Source: Actinoplanes octamycinicus (lineage in GTDB: Bacteria > Actinomycetota > Actinomycetes > Mycobacteriales > Micromonosporaceae). From it: 64,000 nt of DNA. Shown here piece by piece: positions 20,027-28,676 of this stretch. The stretch is from positions 9,591,501 through 9,655,500 of the forward strand of contig NZ_JACHNB010000001.1 in NCBI RefSeq assembly GCF_014205225.1, given 5' to 3'. A program made the position numbers and the translations under genes. Below the pieces are notes generated by a model. The model was not told the DNA's origin. It did not search any database and saw only the letters and a list, made by a program, of their open reading frames with translations. Numbering within the stretch: position 1 is the first letter of the stretch; every line of letters starts with the position of its first letter.

Positions 20027-20467
20027 TCAGGAGCCGGAGCGCCACTTCTGGTCGCGGCGCCAGGTGCAGTCGCGCAGGCGGACCGTTCCGGTGCCGGCCC
20101 GGTCGACGGTCTCCTCGGTGAGGCACCGGCCGTGGCGGCCGCTGCGGATCACCTTGACGAACCACCAGTCCTGCGCCGGATCGGCGCCGTCGCAGGGCGC
20201 GACCCGGACCACGGTGCCTTCCGCGCGAACGCAGTTCTCGCCGTTGTAGAACGCGCCGGTGCTCGCCTGGAACCACTGCTGGCCCACCGCCCCGTTCGAG
20301 CACGGCCGGGTGCTCAGGACGCTGCCGACCGCCCCGCCGGTCAGGCACCGGGTGCTGTCCGACCAGGTCACGATCGAGCCCTGATGCAGTGGCGGCGGCG
20401 CCGGAAGGGGCGCGGCGGCCGCGAATCCGGCGGTGAGCGCGGCCAGCGCCCGGGTGCTTCGCTGCAT
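20027..20467 (-). CDS. secreted ricin-type beta-trefoil lectin-like protein
   Basis: 146 aa. A short signal peptide (RSTRALAALTAGFAAAAPLP) is followed by a single beta-trefoil-like domain with STRCLTGGAVGS, CSNGAVGQQWF, NCVRAEGTVVRVAPC and a final RLRDCTWRRDQKW. These are the Cys and QxW repeats of RICIN/CBM13 lectins, which bind galactose- or xylose-containing glycans. There is no catalytic domain, so it is a stand-alone carbohydrate-binding or inhibitor-like exoprotein. ATG 20467 is used; the ribosome-binding site is weak. A carbohydrate-related role fits the cellulase 4 kb away. Confidence 0.75.
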   Translation of the reverse strand: MQRSTRALAALTAGFAAAAPLPAPPPLHQGSIVTWSDSTRCLTGGAVGSVLSTRPCSNGAVGQQWFQASTGAFYNGENCVRAEGTVVRVAPCDGADPAQDWWFVKVIRSGRHGRCLTEETVDRAGTGTVRLRDCTWRRDQKWRSGS

Positions 20468-20559
20468 GAGTTGAACTGTAGGAATTCCCGGTGCGAGACC
20501 GCAGGAAAACGGGCGGGGTGGGCACCGAAGGCCCACCCCGTTTCCGTACGCTCAGCGCG

Positions 20560-21417
20560 TCACTTCTTGGCAGCCGGAGCCTTGCCGGCCGCTCCGGCGT
20601 CGTTTGCCGCGCCCGCCTCCTCGGCCGCGCCCTGGTCCTCAGCGCCGGCACCCTGCTCGCCGGCACCCTGGTCCTCAGCACCCGCACCCTGCTCGCCGGC
20701 ACCCTGGTCCTCAGCACCGGCGCCCTGGTCCTCGGCGCCCGCGCCGGCCGCCCCGGCCACCGCCTTGGCGTCGGCCAGCGCGAGGCAAGCCTGCAGCAGA
20801 GTCGCCTGAGCCGAGGTCACCGCCTGGGCAGCCGCGCCCTGGTCCCCGGCCGCACCCTGGTCGCCGGCGTTCTGGTCGTCTGCGGCACCCTGCTCGCCGG
20901 CCGCGCCCTGCTCAGCGGCGCCCTTGCCCTTGCCGTTGCCCTTGTCGGCGCCCTTCTCCGCGCCCTTGCCGGCCGCCTTCTTCAGCGCCTTCAGGTACTT
21001 CTTGGCCAGCTTCTTGTTCGCGGCCTTGTTCTCCGCCGCGCTCTGCTCCGCCGCCTGCCCGGCCTGCTCCCCGGTCGCCGCCGCGGCGTCCGCCGCGAAC
21101 TGGTCGCACGCCGCTTCCAGGGCCTGCGCCGAGGCGATCGCCGCGGCGCCCGCGTCCTGGGCCGCGACCGGCTGCAGTTCCTCGCCGTCGCAGACCACGC
21201 TGCCGGCGTTCACCTGCAGCTCCTTGCATTGAGAGATGTCGAACTGCTGACCGTCCACGCTCACCAGATCGGCCGCCTTGGGCTGGGTGCTCGCGTTCGC
21301 CAGCTGGACCCCGGCCACGCCGGTGGCGACCAGAACTCCGGCGACCACCGCCGCGCCGATCGCCTTCCGGCGGTTGCCCTGAATCCCCTGGTTGCGTCGG
21401 TACGCGCGCGACCTCAT
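20560..21417 (-). CDS. exported Ala/Gly/Gln-rich protein with 12-residue repeats
   Basis: 285 aa. A basic N-terminus (RSRAYRRNQGIQGNRRKA) precedes one hydrophobic signal or anchor segment (about residues 20-40). The ectodomain starts with about 60 residues holding two cysteines (CKELQVNAGSVVCDGEEL). A long low-complexity part follows: a Lys/Ala-rich stretch, then about three GAEDQGAGEQGA repeats (36-bp DNA period, about 20630-20740), ending in GKAPAAKK. GAGGAG precedes the ATG. Such proteins are often surface or spore-coat material, but I recognise no family. The repeat is prone to slippage, so length may vary between strains. Confidence 0.75.
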   Translation of the reverse strand: MRSRAYRRNQGIQGNRRKAIGAAVVAGVLVATGVAGVQLANASTQPKAADLVSVDGQQFDISQCKELQVNAGSVVCDGEELQPVAAQDAGAAAIASAQALEAACDQFAADAAAATGEQAGQAAEQSAAENKAANKKLAKKYLKALKKAAGKGAEKGADKGNGKGKGAAEQGAAGEQGAADDQNAGDQGAAGDQGAAAQAVTSAQATLLQACLALADAKAVAGAAGAGAEDQGAGAEDQGAGEQGAGAEDQGAGEQGAGAEDQGAAEEAGAANDAGAAGKAPAAKK

Positions 21418-21663
21418 GAAGCACTCCTCGTCGTGGGACGTCGATGTTCACCGGTTGGGGGGCCATACGGGGGCAGTCGGCCGGGCGGTTCAACGCCGGT
21501 CCTCCGCCCGGGGCCTCCGGAGCCCCGGAAAGACCCGGAAAACCGCAGGTCAGAGCGGTGTTCCAAAAACCTCGAAAAAGTTTGCCGGATTCGCACCAAC
21601 GGGTGATCATCGATCGAACGTTCCGCCCAGCGTGACCGGAAACGGTCAGAGAGGGAGCTATCC

Positions 21664-22320
21664 GTGGATCCGGTGGATGTCGCCCGCGAACTGGTCCTCG
21701 ATCGTTTCCCGGCGGCCGAGTGGGCGATGCTCACCGGCAGCGTGGTCGGCCCGCGCCGCACGGCCGGCTCCGACCTGGACATCGTGGTGCTCGACGAGAC
21801 CGACCCGGGCCATCGGGAGAGCCTGCGGCACCGGGGCTGGCCGGTGGAGTTCTTCGTGCACACCAGCGACCGGCTCGCCGGCTTCCTGGCGAGCGAGCTG
21901 GCCCAGCGCAAGCCGAGCACGCATCGCATGCTGGCGGACGGCGTCGTCCTCTGCGGCGACCCGGGAGAGCTCCCGGCGCGGTGCGGCGAGATCCTCGCCG
22001 CCGGGCCCGGCCCGCTCACCACCGCCGAGCAGGACTGGCTCCGGTACGGCCTGACCGACGGCCTCGACGACCTGCGTCACGCCACCGACCCCGGTGAACG
22101 CACAGTGATCGCCGCGACGCTGTGGACCGGCACCGCCGAGGCGTTCCTCTCGCTGGCCGGCCGCTGGTTGAGCACCGGCAAGTGGCTCCTGCGCGACCTG
22201 CGTGAACACGACCCGGCGTTCGCCGAGCGCTGGCTGGCGTCGCGCGACGACCCGGCCGCGCTCGCCACCGAGGTGCTGGACAGCGCCGGCGGCCCCCTGT
22301 TCGAGGGCTACCGTGCGTAG
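21664..22320 (+). CDS. nucleotidyltransferase-domain protein
   Basis: 218 aa. The minimal nucleotidyltransferase signature GSVVGPRRTAGSDLDIVVLD (GSx-G-SDxD, metal-binding Asp pair) lies near residues 24-43. A third acidic strand follows at PVEFFVH, and the C-terminal half is helical. Families with this layout include aminoglycoside nucleotidyltransferases and MNT-type antitoxins; the substrate cannot be told from sequence. GTG 21664 has GAGGGAG seven bases upstream. The small kinase gene follows 37 bases later in the same direction. Confidence 0.82.
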   Translation: MDPVDVARELVLDRFPAAEWAMLTGSVVGPRRTAGSDLDIVVLDETDPGHRESLRHRGWPVEFFVHTSDRLAGFLASELAQRKPSTHRMLADGVVLCGDPGELPARCGEILAAGPGPLTTAEQDWLRYGLTDGLDDLRHATDPGERTVIAATLWTGTAEAFLSLAGRWLSTGKWLLRDLREHDPAFAERWLASRDDPAALATEVLDSAGGPLFEGYRA

Positions 22321-22357
22321 CCGGGACCTGCTGCCCGCTTGACGGCGGCACGGGACG

Positions 22358-22843
22358 ATGGCGTACGTGAACAGTGAATCGCCGCGCGGGCTCCTCGTCA
22401 TCGTCTGCGGGCTCCCGGGGAGCGGAAAGACCACCACGGCCAAGGAGATCGCCACGCGGCGGCGGGGTGTCCGGCTCGGTCCCGACGAATGGATGGCCGC
22501 GCTCGGCGTCACCCTGTGGGACGCCGAGATGCGCGACCGCATAGAAGCCCTGCAGTGGTCGCTCGCCCGGGAACTCCTGAGCGTCGGCACCACCGTGATC
22601 ATCGAGTGGGGGACGTGGGCCCGCTCCGAACGTGATGCCCTCCGGCTCCAGGCGCGGCAGCTCGGCGCCGCGGTCCAGCTCGTACACCTCGACGTCCCGA
22701 ACGACGAACTCTGGCGCCGCATCCAGGCGCGCGCCATGGAGGACCCGCCCATCCAGCGGTCCGACCTCGACCGATGGCGCCGCCAGTTCGAGCCCCCGGA
22801 CGAGCGGGAGTTCGCGCTTTATGACCCGCGGCCCGCAGAGTGA
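22358..22843 (+). CDS. P-loop kinase-like ATPase
   Basis: 161 aa. The Walker A motif GLPGSGKTTTAKEIA is near residues 18-32, followed by LGPDEWMAAL, a Walker-B-like TTVIIEWGTWARSERD and a C-terminal arginine-rich lid. This is the compact AAA_33/zeta-toxin-like kinase fold found in predicted small-molecule or sugar kinases. Substrate unknown. It is probably co-transcribed with the upstream nucleotidyltransferase. From 22844 to 23039 no gene is evident. Confidence 0.82.
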   Translation: MAYVNSESPRGLLVIVCGLPGSGKTTTAKEIATRRRGVRLGPDEWMAALGVTLWDAEMRDRIEALQWSLARELLSVGTTVIIEWGTWARSERDALRLQARQLGAAVQLVHLDVPNDELWRRIQARAMEDPPIQRSDLDRWRRQFEPPDEREFALYDPRPAE

Positions 22844-23039
22844 CCAGCAGCGGGCAATGCCGCAGATCCTTGCCGTGCACCGGCGGTGGGTGGCCTCTCT
22901 GCACGGGTTCTACAGGCCGGGGGCGCCCTGTGAGTGCTGCCGGAGTCACGGTCGCCCGAGGGGCTCACCGCCGATCTGGTGGCGATCCTCGCTGGAGCCA
23001 GCTGCCCGGACCCGGACATTCCGGCAGCCCGGCCGGTGG

Positions 23040-23189
23040 TCAGTGGCAGCTGTGGTGGGGCGGGCAGTGCGGTGGCGGGCCGGTGACCAGGTCGTGGACG
23101 CCGCCGAGGACGGCGGTGGTGACCAGGAAGAGGGCGAAGGCGGCGCGGCGGCGGACGGCGGCCGGGTGGGACGGGTGACGACGGTGCAT
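23040..23189 (-). CDS. 49-aa membrane or exported peptide with His/Cys-rich tail
   Basis: ATG at 23187-23189 has a GAGG ribosome-binding site nine bases upstream. The product starts MHRRHPSHPAAVRRRAAFA, has a single hydrophobic segment (FALFLVTTAVLGGV, about residues 18-31), and ends PPPHCPPHHSCH with two Cys and four His. The positive-inside N-terminus suggests the tail lies outside the membrane. The tail could bind a transition metal; this is inference. No homologue is recognised. Confidence 0.55.
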   Translation of the reverse strand: MHRRHPSHPAAVRRRAAFALFLVTTAVLGGVHDLVTGPPPHCPPHHSCH

Positions 23190-23279
23190 GGCTGTCCTCA
23201 AGAAGATCGGATTTCGCCTCTCACGCTAGGACTGTCGGTATTAGTACTGCTAGAGAACATCATCCCTTTTGCCGGACCA

Positions 23280-23313
23280 GCGGGCCGGACGATCCGATGA
23301 TCGTTCCGGCCCG
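23280..23313 (-). terminator. long hairpin downstream of the lipase gene
   Basis: An inverted repeat (arms around 23280-23294 and 23299-23313, GCGGGCCGGA-CGATC against GATCG-T-TCCGGCCCGC, one bulge) lies about 70 bases after the lipase stop on the minus strand. It probably terminates that transcript before the 49-aa gene. Confidence 0.6.
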
Positions 23314-23384
23314 CCGATCCGGACTAATCCCCGCGCGGGACCCCCGTCCGCCCGGCCAGCAGCGCCGGCCCAGCCGCCGGCCCG

Positions 23385-24614
23385 TCAGTGGGACCCGGCC
23401 AGGGCGCTGAACCACTCCGCGATCCGCGGCACGGCCAGCAGCTCGGCGCCCTCGTGGACCATCCCGCTGAAGGAGCGGTCCACGCCCACGTCGACCGCCG
23501 GGACCCGGGCGCCGCGAGCGGCGAACGACGACCGGCACGCCGTGGCGTTCCCGGTGACCGCCTGCTCGTCGCCGGGGCTGACGTAAAGCCGCACCGGCAC
23601 CGCCGGCTGCCACTCGCAGACGCTGTCCGCCTCGCGCAGCGCCGCGGCGAACCGGGCGTTCGGGTGCAGCAGCAGCTCCCGCCCGCGCGGGGTGAGCAGC
23701 TCGCCGACCGAGTCCGGCACACCGGCGATCACCTCCGGGCCGGGGTGGCTGGCGTCGAACAGCTCGCCCATGCCGGTGTAGCCCGCGGCGAACACGTCGC
23801 GCGGGTCGCGGTAGATGTCGTGCAGCCGGTCGTAGGACGACAGCAGGTACGCCATGTACGCCGCCCCCAGCTTCGGCGTCACCTCGGGCGTGAACACCGC
23901 CGGGATCTCCACCCGCCGCATCGCGTAGGCCCCGCTGATCGGGGCGACCGCGGCCGGCCGGAACCACGGGTCCGCCCCGCCCTGCAGGGCCCGGGCCAGC
24001 CCGAGCGCGGCCGACGCCCCCTGCGAGAAGCCGGCCGCGTACACCTCCCGGTCCAGGGTGCGGCCCTGCCGGGCGACGAACGTGCGGGCCGCCCGGAGCA
24101 GGTCGAGCGAGGCGCTGGTCTCGGTCGGCACGTCCATCCACGGGTGCGGGCCGGCGCCGGCGCCCAGTCCCAGGTAGTCCGGGGCGACCGCGGCGAACCC
24201 GGTGGACGCGAAGGTGATCGCCGGGCCGGACAGGAACATGTCGTCCGGGGCGACCGACGGGGCGTCGCCGCGGTAGACCGAGGTGCCATGGCCGAACGAC
24301 ACCGTCCGCAGGTGGCGGTCGCCGGTGCGGGGCAGGACCAGCAGACCGCTGGCCGCGGTGGGACGGCCGTGGGCGTCGACCGTGCGGTAGACGAGTTGGT
24401 GCAGGCTCACGCCGTACCGGGAACTCGGGGTGTGGAAACCCGCGGCGGTGAGCGCCGAGCCGACCTCGGCCCCGGACTCGTAGGTGGTCAGCGGGTGCTG
24501 CGCCAGCAGCGCACCGCGGTCGATGGCCGGTGACGCGGCGGCGGGCGTGTTCACCGCCCCCACGGCGACCGCCGTGAGCAGGAATGCCGCGATGATCCGT
24601 CGATGTTTTCGCAT
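23385..24614 (-). CDS. secreted lipase/esterase (alpha/beta hydrolase, LIP family)
   Basis: 409 aa. A signal peptide (RKHRRIIAAFLLTAVAVGAV, cleavage likely near AAASPA) precedes an alpha/beta hydrolase. The N-terminal part has YRTVDAHGRPTAASGLLVLP and the oxyanion region FGHGTS; the nucleophile elbow is GFSQGASAALG. Late motifs include YVSPGDEQAVT (acid region) and VHEG, a possible catalytic His. This is the secretory-lipase family (PF03583), acting on acyl esters outside the cell. Transcribed alone, with a terminator downstream. Confidence 0.88.
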   Translation of the reverse strand: MRKHRRIIAAFLLTAVAVGAVNTPAAASPAIDRGALLAQHPLTTYESGAEVGSALTAAGFHTPSSRYGVSLHQLVYRTVDAHGRPTAASGLLVLPRTGDRHLRTVSFGHGTSVYRGDAPSVAPDDMFLSGPAITFASTGFAAVAPDYLGLGAGAGPHPWMDVPTETSASLDLLRAARTFVARQGRTLDREVYAAGFSQGASAALGLARALQGGADPWFRPAAVAPISGAYAMRRVEIPAVFTPEVTPKLGAAYMAYLLSSYDRLHDIYRDPRDVFAAGYTGMGELFDASHPGPEVIAGVPDSVGELLTPRGRELLLHPNARFAAALREADSVCEWQPAVPVRLYVSPGDEQAVTGNATACRSSFAARGARVPAVDVGVDRSFSGMVHEGAELLAVPRIAEWFSALAGSH

Positions 24615-24687
24615 GGTCCTGACGCTAGGCAGCGCGCCGGTCGGGTTCGATCCTGCTGACCGCAGTCCCGGGGTAGGGAAAAGTCCC

Positions 24688-25560
24688 CTACGACACCAGG
24701 TCGATCAGCGCGCGGGTGGCGGCGCCCGGCGTGCGGTCGGCGGGCATCGCCAGCGACAACGGCCAGCGCAGGTCCGCGCCGGTCACCGGCAGCACCGCCA
24801 CTCCGGTGATCCCGTCCAGCAGGAACCGGGGCAGCAGGGTGATCCCGAGCCCGTGCCGCACGTAGTCGGCGCCGGTGCCGATGTCGCTGATCTCGATGGT
24901 GACCCGGCGGCGGACCCCGGCCGCGGCGAACGCCCGGTCGGCCACCGCCCGGTTGCCGTAACCGGCCGGCGAGTCGATGAAGTCCAGGCCGGCCAGCTCG
25001 GTGATCGGCACCGACTCCCGGCCGGCGAGCGGGTGGCCGGGCGGCACCACCAGGTCGAGCTGCGCGGACGCCAGGGGGAGCAGCCGGATGCCGGGTGGCG
25101 GCGGGCCGGGCAGCGAGACGAAGGCCAGGTCGAGACGGTGCTCGGTGAGTGCGGTGACCAGGCCGGCCGAGCCGGACGGGGCGGCGCTGGTCTGCAGCAG
25201 CACGCCGGGGTGGCGGCGATGGTACTCACCGAGCAGGGCGGGCAGGTCGAGCAGCCGGATCGAGGTGAGCACGCCGAGCCGCAGCGTGCCGCGCAGGCCG
25301 CCGCGCACCTCGTCGACCGCGTCCCGGGCGTCGCGGGCCGCGTCCAGGGCGGTCCGGGCGCGCGGCAGCAGGGCCGCGCCGGCGTCGGTGAGCAGCACCC
25401 GCTTGGCGTTGCGGTCGAACAGCGGGACGCCGAGCTCGCGCTCCAGCGTCTTGATCGCGGCGGACACCGCGGACTGGACCACGTGCAGCCGCTCGGCGGC
25501 CCGGGAGAAGTGCTGCTCCTCGGCGACCGCGACGAAGTACTCCAGCTGGCGCAGCTCCAC
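24688..25560 (-). CDS. LysR-family transcriptional regulator
   Basis: 290 aa. GTG 25560 starts the canonical LysR helix-turn-helix, ELRQLEYFVAVAEEQHFSRA followed by RLHVVQSAVSAAIKTLERE. The rest is a substrate-binding-like effector domain. The frame is open far upstream, but that part is the antisense of the MFS gene. It is divergent from the transporter at 25642 across an 81-base gap, the usual place for LysR operator sites; GACCTTCGAAATG there has partial symmetry. It probably controls the transporter. Confidence 0.9.
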   Translation of the reverse strand: MELRQLEYFVAVAEEQHFSRAAERLHVVQSAVSAAIKTLERELGVPLFDRNAKRVLLTDAGAALLPRARTALDAARDARDAVDEVRGGLRGTLRLGVLTSIRLLDLPALLGEYHRRHPGVLLQTSAAPSGSAGLVTALTEHRLDLAFVSLPGPPPPGIRLLPLASAQLDLVVPPGHPLAGRESVPITELAGLDFIDSPAGYGNRAVADRAFAAAGVRRRVTIEISDIGTGADYVRHGLGITLLPRFLLDGITGVAVLPVTGADLRWPLSLAMPADRTPGAATRALIDLVS

Positions 25561-25641
25561 GCCGCAAGTATCGCAGATCTTGATGGTCACCTTCGAAATG
25601 ATTCGTTGGACGTGATGCTCGCTGGTGCGGAAGCTGTCGGC

Positions 25642-26868
25642 ATGACTCTTCTGGCTCCCGCTCCGGTCACCACCCGGCACGGCGCCGGGTTCTGGATGAT
25701 CGCCGGCGCGTTCCTGATCGCGATGGCGTTCTCCACCGTCCCGACCCCGCTCTACCCGCTCTATTCGGCGCGGGACGGTTTCTCCACCCTCACCGGCACC
25801 ATCGTGTTCGCGGTCTACGCGGTCGGCGTGGTGATCAGCCTGCTGCTCGCCGGGCACATCTCCGACTGGACCGGCCGCAAGCGGATCCTCATCCCGGCGC
25901 TCGGCCTGGAGCTGGCCGCGGCGGTGCTCTTCCTGGCCGGCACGGCGCTGCCGGTGCTGCTGGCCGCCCGGTTCCTGACCGGCCTGGGCGTCGGCTTGAT
26001 CACCGCGACGGCCACCGCGTACTTGCACGACCTGCACACCGCGCACCGCCCCGGCGCCTCGAAGCAGCGCTTCGAGATCGTCTCCACGGCGGCCAACACC
26101 GGTGGGCTCGGGTTCGGATCGCTGCTGGCCGGCGGGATCGCCGCGTTCACCCAGACCCCTTTGCGGACGCCGTACGTCGTCTTCGCCGTCCTGCTGCTGG
26201 TCGCCGTCGCCGCCGTCGCGCTGACCCCGGAGACCGTGCTGGAGCGCCCGGCCGAGCCGGTCTACCGCCCGCAGCGGTTCACCGCCGACCGGGCCGTGGC
26301 CGGCTACCTGGCCGCCGGGTTCGCCGCGTTCGCGGTGTTCGGCCTGTTCACCTCGGTCGCCCCGGGCTTCGTCGCCGGCACCCTGCACCACCCGTCCCGG
26401 CTGCTCGCCGGCGCCGTGGTCTTCGCGGTCTTCGGCGCCGCCGCGGCCGCGCAGGCGCTGACCGGCCGGCTCACCGCGACCGCCAAGCTCGCCCTCGGCC
26501 TCGCCGCCCAGGCCGCCGGCGTGGTGCTGCTGCTCGCCGGGATGTCGCTGGCCAGCCTGCCGCTCTTCGTGCTCGGCGGGATGATCGCCGGGGTCGGCGC
26601 CGGCACCCTGTTCAAGACCGCGGTCGCCATGGTCAGCGCTCTGGCCGCGCCGGAGCGCCGCGGCGAGTCGCTCGCCGGTCTGTTCCTGGCCGGTTACCTC
26701 GGGCTGACCGCCCCGGTGATCGGTCTCGGACTCGCCACCCAGGCGTTCACCGCGCTCACCGCGATGACCGGATTCGCCGTCCTGATCCTGGCGCTGCTCG
26801 GCACGGTCGCGGCACTGACCATGCGGCGCCTCGTCATTCATCCGGCGATGCCGCCGACGCCGCGCTGA
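25642..26868 (+). CDS. MFS transporter
   Basis: 408 aa with about twelve membrane segments. The loop 2-3 signature reads GHISDWTGRKRILIPAL, matching the GxxxDRxGRR consensus. PTPLYPLYSARDGFS in the first loop resembles drug-efflux members of DHA1. It likely exports a small hydrophobic compound. ATG 25642 has GGAAG seven bases upstream; ATG 25615 is an in-frame alternative. The divergent LysR gene is its likely regulator. Confidence 0.88.
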   Translation: MTLLAPAPVTTRHGAGFWMIAGAFLIAMAFSTVPTPLYPLYSARDGFSTLTGTIVFAVYAVGVVISLLLAGHISDWTGRKRILIPALGLELAAAVLFLAGTALPVLLAARFLTGLGVGLITATATAYLHDLHTAHRPGASKQRFEIVSTAANTGGLGFGSLLAGGIAAFTQTPLRTPYVVFAVLLLVAVAAVALTPETVLERPAEPVYRPQRFTADRAVAGYLAAGFAAFAVFGLFTSVAPGFVAGTLHHPSRLLAGAVVFAVFGAAAAAQALTGRLTATAKLALGLAAQAAGVVLLLAGMSLASLPLFVLGGMIAGVGAGTLFKTAVAMVSALAAPERRGESLAGLFLAGYLGLTAPVIGLGLATQAFTALTAMTGFAVLILALLGTVAALTMRRLVIHPAMPPTPR

Positions 26869-26950
26869 CCATTCACCGGTGACCGGTCGCCGGAATGCGA
26901 CGTCCGATCCCCGCCAGACCGGGACACCATTCTTCGGCAGGCTCGCCGGC

Positions 26951-27694
26951 ATGGGAAACACGATGCAGAACAGGGTGGCCCTGGTGACCGGCGGCAGCCG
27001 GGGAATCGGGGCCGCCGTCGCCCTGCGGCTCGCCGCGGACGGCCATGATGTGGCGATCACCTTTCAGCGGAACACGTCGCGGGCCGACGAGATCGTCGAG
27101 CGGATCCGGCAGTCCGGCCGCCGGGCCGTCGCATTCCAGGCCGACAGCGCCGACCCGGACGCGGTGGTCGCCGCGGTGAACGGCGCCGCCGCCGCATTCG
27201 GGCGGCTGGACATTCTGGTGAACAATGCCGCGCTGTTCCTGGCCGGCCCGATCGACCAGGTCGGCCCGGACGATCTCGACCGGACCGTCGCGGTCAACAT
27301 CCGCGCCCCGTTCGTCGCCGCGCAGGCCGCGGTGCGGCACCTGACCGCCGGCGGCCGCATCATCAACATCGGCAGCAACGTGGCGGTCCGGGCGGCGTTC
27401 CCCGGCTTCGCGCTCTACTCGATGAGCAAGACCGCCCTGGTCGGCCTGACCAAGGCACTCGGCCGGGAGCTGGGCCCGCGGGCCATCACGGTCAACCTGG
27501 TGCACCCCGGCGCGACCGACACCGAGATGAACCCGGCCGACGGCCCGATGGCCGGAACGATCAACGAGGTCACCGCTCTGGGCCACTACGCGGACCCGGC
27601 GGACATCGCGGCGGTGGTCGCTTTCCTGGCCTCCCCGGACGCCTGTTATGTGACCGGCGCCGCCATCAACGCCGACGGCGGATTCACCGCCTGA
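26951..27694 (+). CDS. short-chain dehydrogenase/reductase (SDR)
   Basis: 247 aa classical SDR: cofactor motif TGGSRGIGAAVA, NNAALF, the catalytic Ser in INIGSNVA, and YSMSK (Tyr and Lys). It reduces or oxidises a carbonyl/hydroxyl with NAD(P)H; Arg in place of an acidic residue at the end of beta-2 (FQRNTSRAD) suggests NADP preference. Start ATG 26951 or 26963. It follows the MFS gene by 82 bases and its 3' end overlaps the convergent gene at 27684 by 11 bases. The substrate is unknown. Confidence 0.9.
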   Translation: MGNTMQNRVALVTGGSRGIGAAVALRLAADGHDVAITFQRNTSRADEIVERIRQSGRRAVAFQADSADPDAVVAAVNGAAAAFGRLDILVNNAALFLAGPIDQVGPDDLDRTVAVNIRAPFVAAQAAVRHLTAGGRIINIGSNVAVRAAFPGFALYSMSKTALVGLTKALGRELGPRAITVNLVHPGATDTEMNPADGPMAGTINEVTALGHYADPADIAAVVAFLASPDACYVTGAAINADGGFTA

Positions 27695-28172
27695 GATTCT
27701 CCTCGGTCCGCTCCCGCAGAAACGTCAGAAAAGCCGGCAGATCCGCGGCGAAAAACTCTATGCGGTCAGCGTCATGGACGCCGCCGACCACGGCGCCGCC
27801 GTTGAGGAGGAGAACCGGCCCGTCGGCGTCCCGCGGCAGGGCGAACATTCCACCACCGCCGTCACTGCCGAAAACCACGATTCGCCGGCCGTCGCTGAGC
27901 GCATGCGGGAAATCGCCCTCCAGCGACGGCCGGTGAATCCAATATCCGACGTGCACATCGGGAAGGCGCACTTCCCCGACGACCCGATGGAACACCAGAA
28001 GGCTTTCCGGTACGCCGACGAGCCCGGCCAGTTCCCTCCCGGTCGCCGCGTCGCCGATCTCGTGCTCGTCCGGCGGGTACCCGAAGTGGTCCTGGAACCC
28101 GACCGGCACCCGCTCGGCCAGCCCGACCATCGCGTCCCGCCACCGCCGCACCCACGCCTCGTCCACCGTCAC
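27684..28172 (-). CDS. SMI1/KNR4-like (SUKH) protein, tentative
   Basis: 162 aa, soluble and acidic. It contains a helical start (EAWVRRWRDAMVGLAERVP), GYPPDEHEIGDAATGRELAG, the strand/turn RIVVFGSDGGGGMFALPRD and a C-terminal FAADLPAFLTFLRERTEEN. The order helix, strand FGSDGGG-FAL, and final F--FLxFL is that of SUKH proteins, many of which are immunity proteins for polymorphic toxins. No toxin gene is seen nearby. The GTG start overlaps the stop of the upstream gene (GTGA), so the two are co-translated. Confidence 0.65.
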   Translation of the reverse strand: MTVDEAWVRRWRDAMVGLAERVPVGFQDHFGYPPDEHEIGDAATGRELAGLVGVPESLLVFHRVVGEVRLPDVHVGYWIHRPSLEGDFPHALSDGRRIVVFGSDGGGGMFALPRDADGPVLLLNGGAVVGGVHDADRIEFFAADLPAFLTFLRERTEENLRR

Positions 28173-28624
28173 CGCCCTCCGCCGGCCACGAACGGGGCGC
28201 CCGCGGCCCCCACCGCGGCGATCAGCATGATCGGGAACTCACGGTCCGCCTGGCCGACCGCGAGTCCGGCCCAGCGTCCCGCCGGGCGCCGCCAGAGGAG
28301 CAGCTGGCCGCTGAGCCCGCAGAGCTGCCGCAGCGGTTCCGGGGCCGGCTCCTCGCTAGGCAGGTAGCGGCCGAGGTCGATCGGCTCGGGCTTGCCCCAG
28401 CGTGCGGTCAGGGCGGACACCGCGGACTCGAAGGCGTCGTCGATCTCCCGCTCGGCCGCTTCGACGACGTCATCGTCCGGGTCGTCCCAGAAGTCCTGGC
28501 TGGCCTGGAGGACGACGACGTGGTGGCCGGGGCCGCTGGAGGCGAACCCGTCCGTCGTCTCGTGCGCCGGGAACGGGCGGCCGAGCAGCTCGTCGATCAC
28601 CCGGAACCGATCTTCTGCGGTCAC
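28169..28624 (-). CDS. protein of unknown function co-translated with the SUKH-like gene
   Basis: 151 aa, soluble, acidic. It begins MTAEDRFRVIDELLGRPFPA, has VVVLQASQDFWDDPDDDVVE, a helix REIDDAFESAVSALTARWG, then LLLWRRPAGRWAGLAVGQAD. A two-domain alpha/beta protein is plausible; the WAGLAVGQAD-EFPI ending resembles small immunity-like proteins, but no family is recognised. Its stop overlaps the next gene's GTG. Confidence 0.75.
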   Translation of the reverse strand: MTAEDRFRVIDELLGRPFPAHETTDGFASSGPGHHVVVLQASQDFWDDPDDDVVEAAEREIDDAFESAVSALTARWGKPEPIDLGRYLPSEEPAPEPLRQLCGLSGQLLLWRRPAGRWAGLAVGQADREFPIMLIAAVGAAGAPFVAGGGR

Positions 28625-28676
28625 GGTACGAGGCTAGTCGGCGGCGGCCCGGCGGCGGGGCGCGTGATCAGCGGCG

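Noticed and set aside
22844..23300. Rightward frames covering the gap after the kinase gene.
   Set aside because: Compositionally Arg/Gly/Pro-rich shadows; the only supported gene here is the leftward 49-aa peptide.
27684..28172. Toxin-immunity locus with a polymorphic toxin.
   Set aside because: A SUKH-like gene is present, but no large toxin, secretion signal or HNH/ribonuclease domain lies within reach, so a full toxin system is not claimed.
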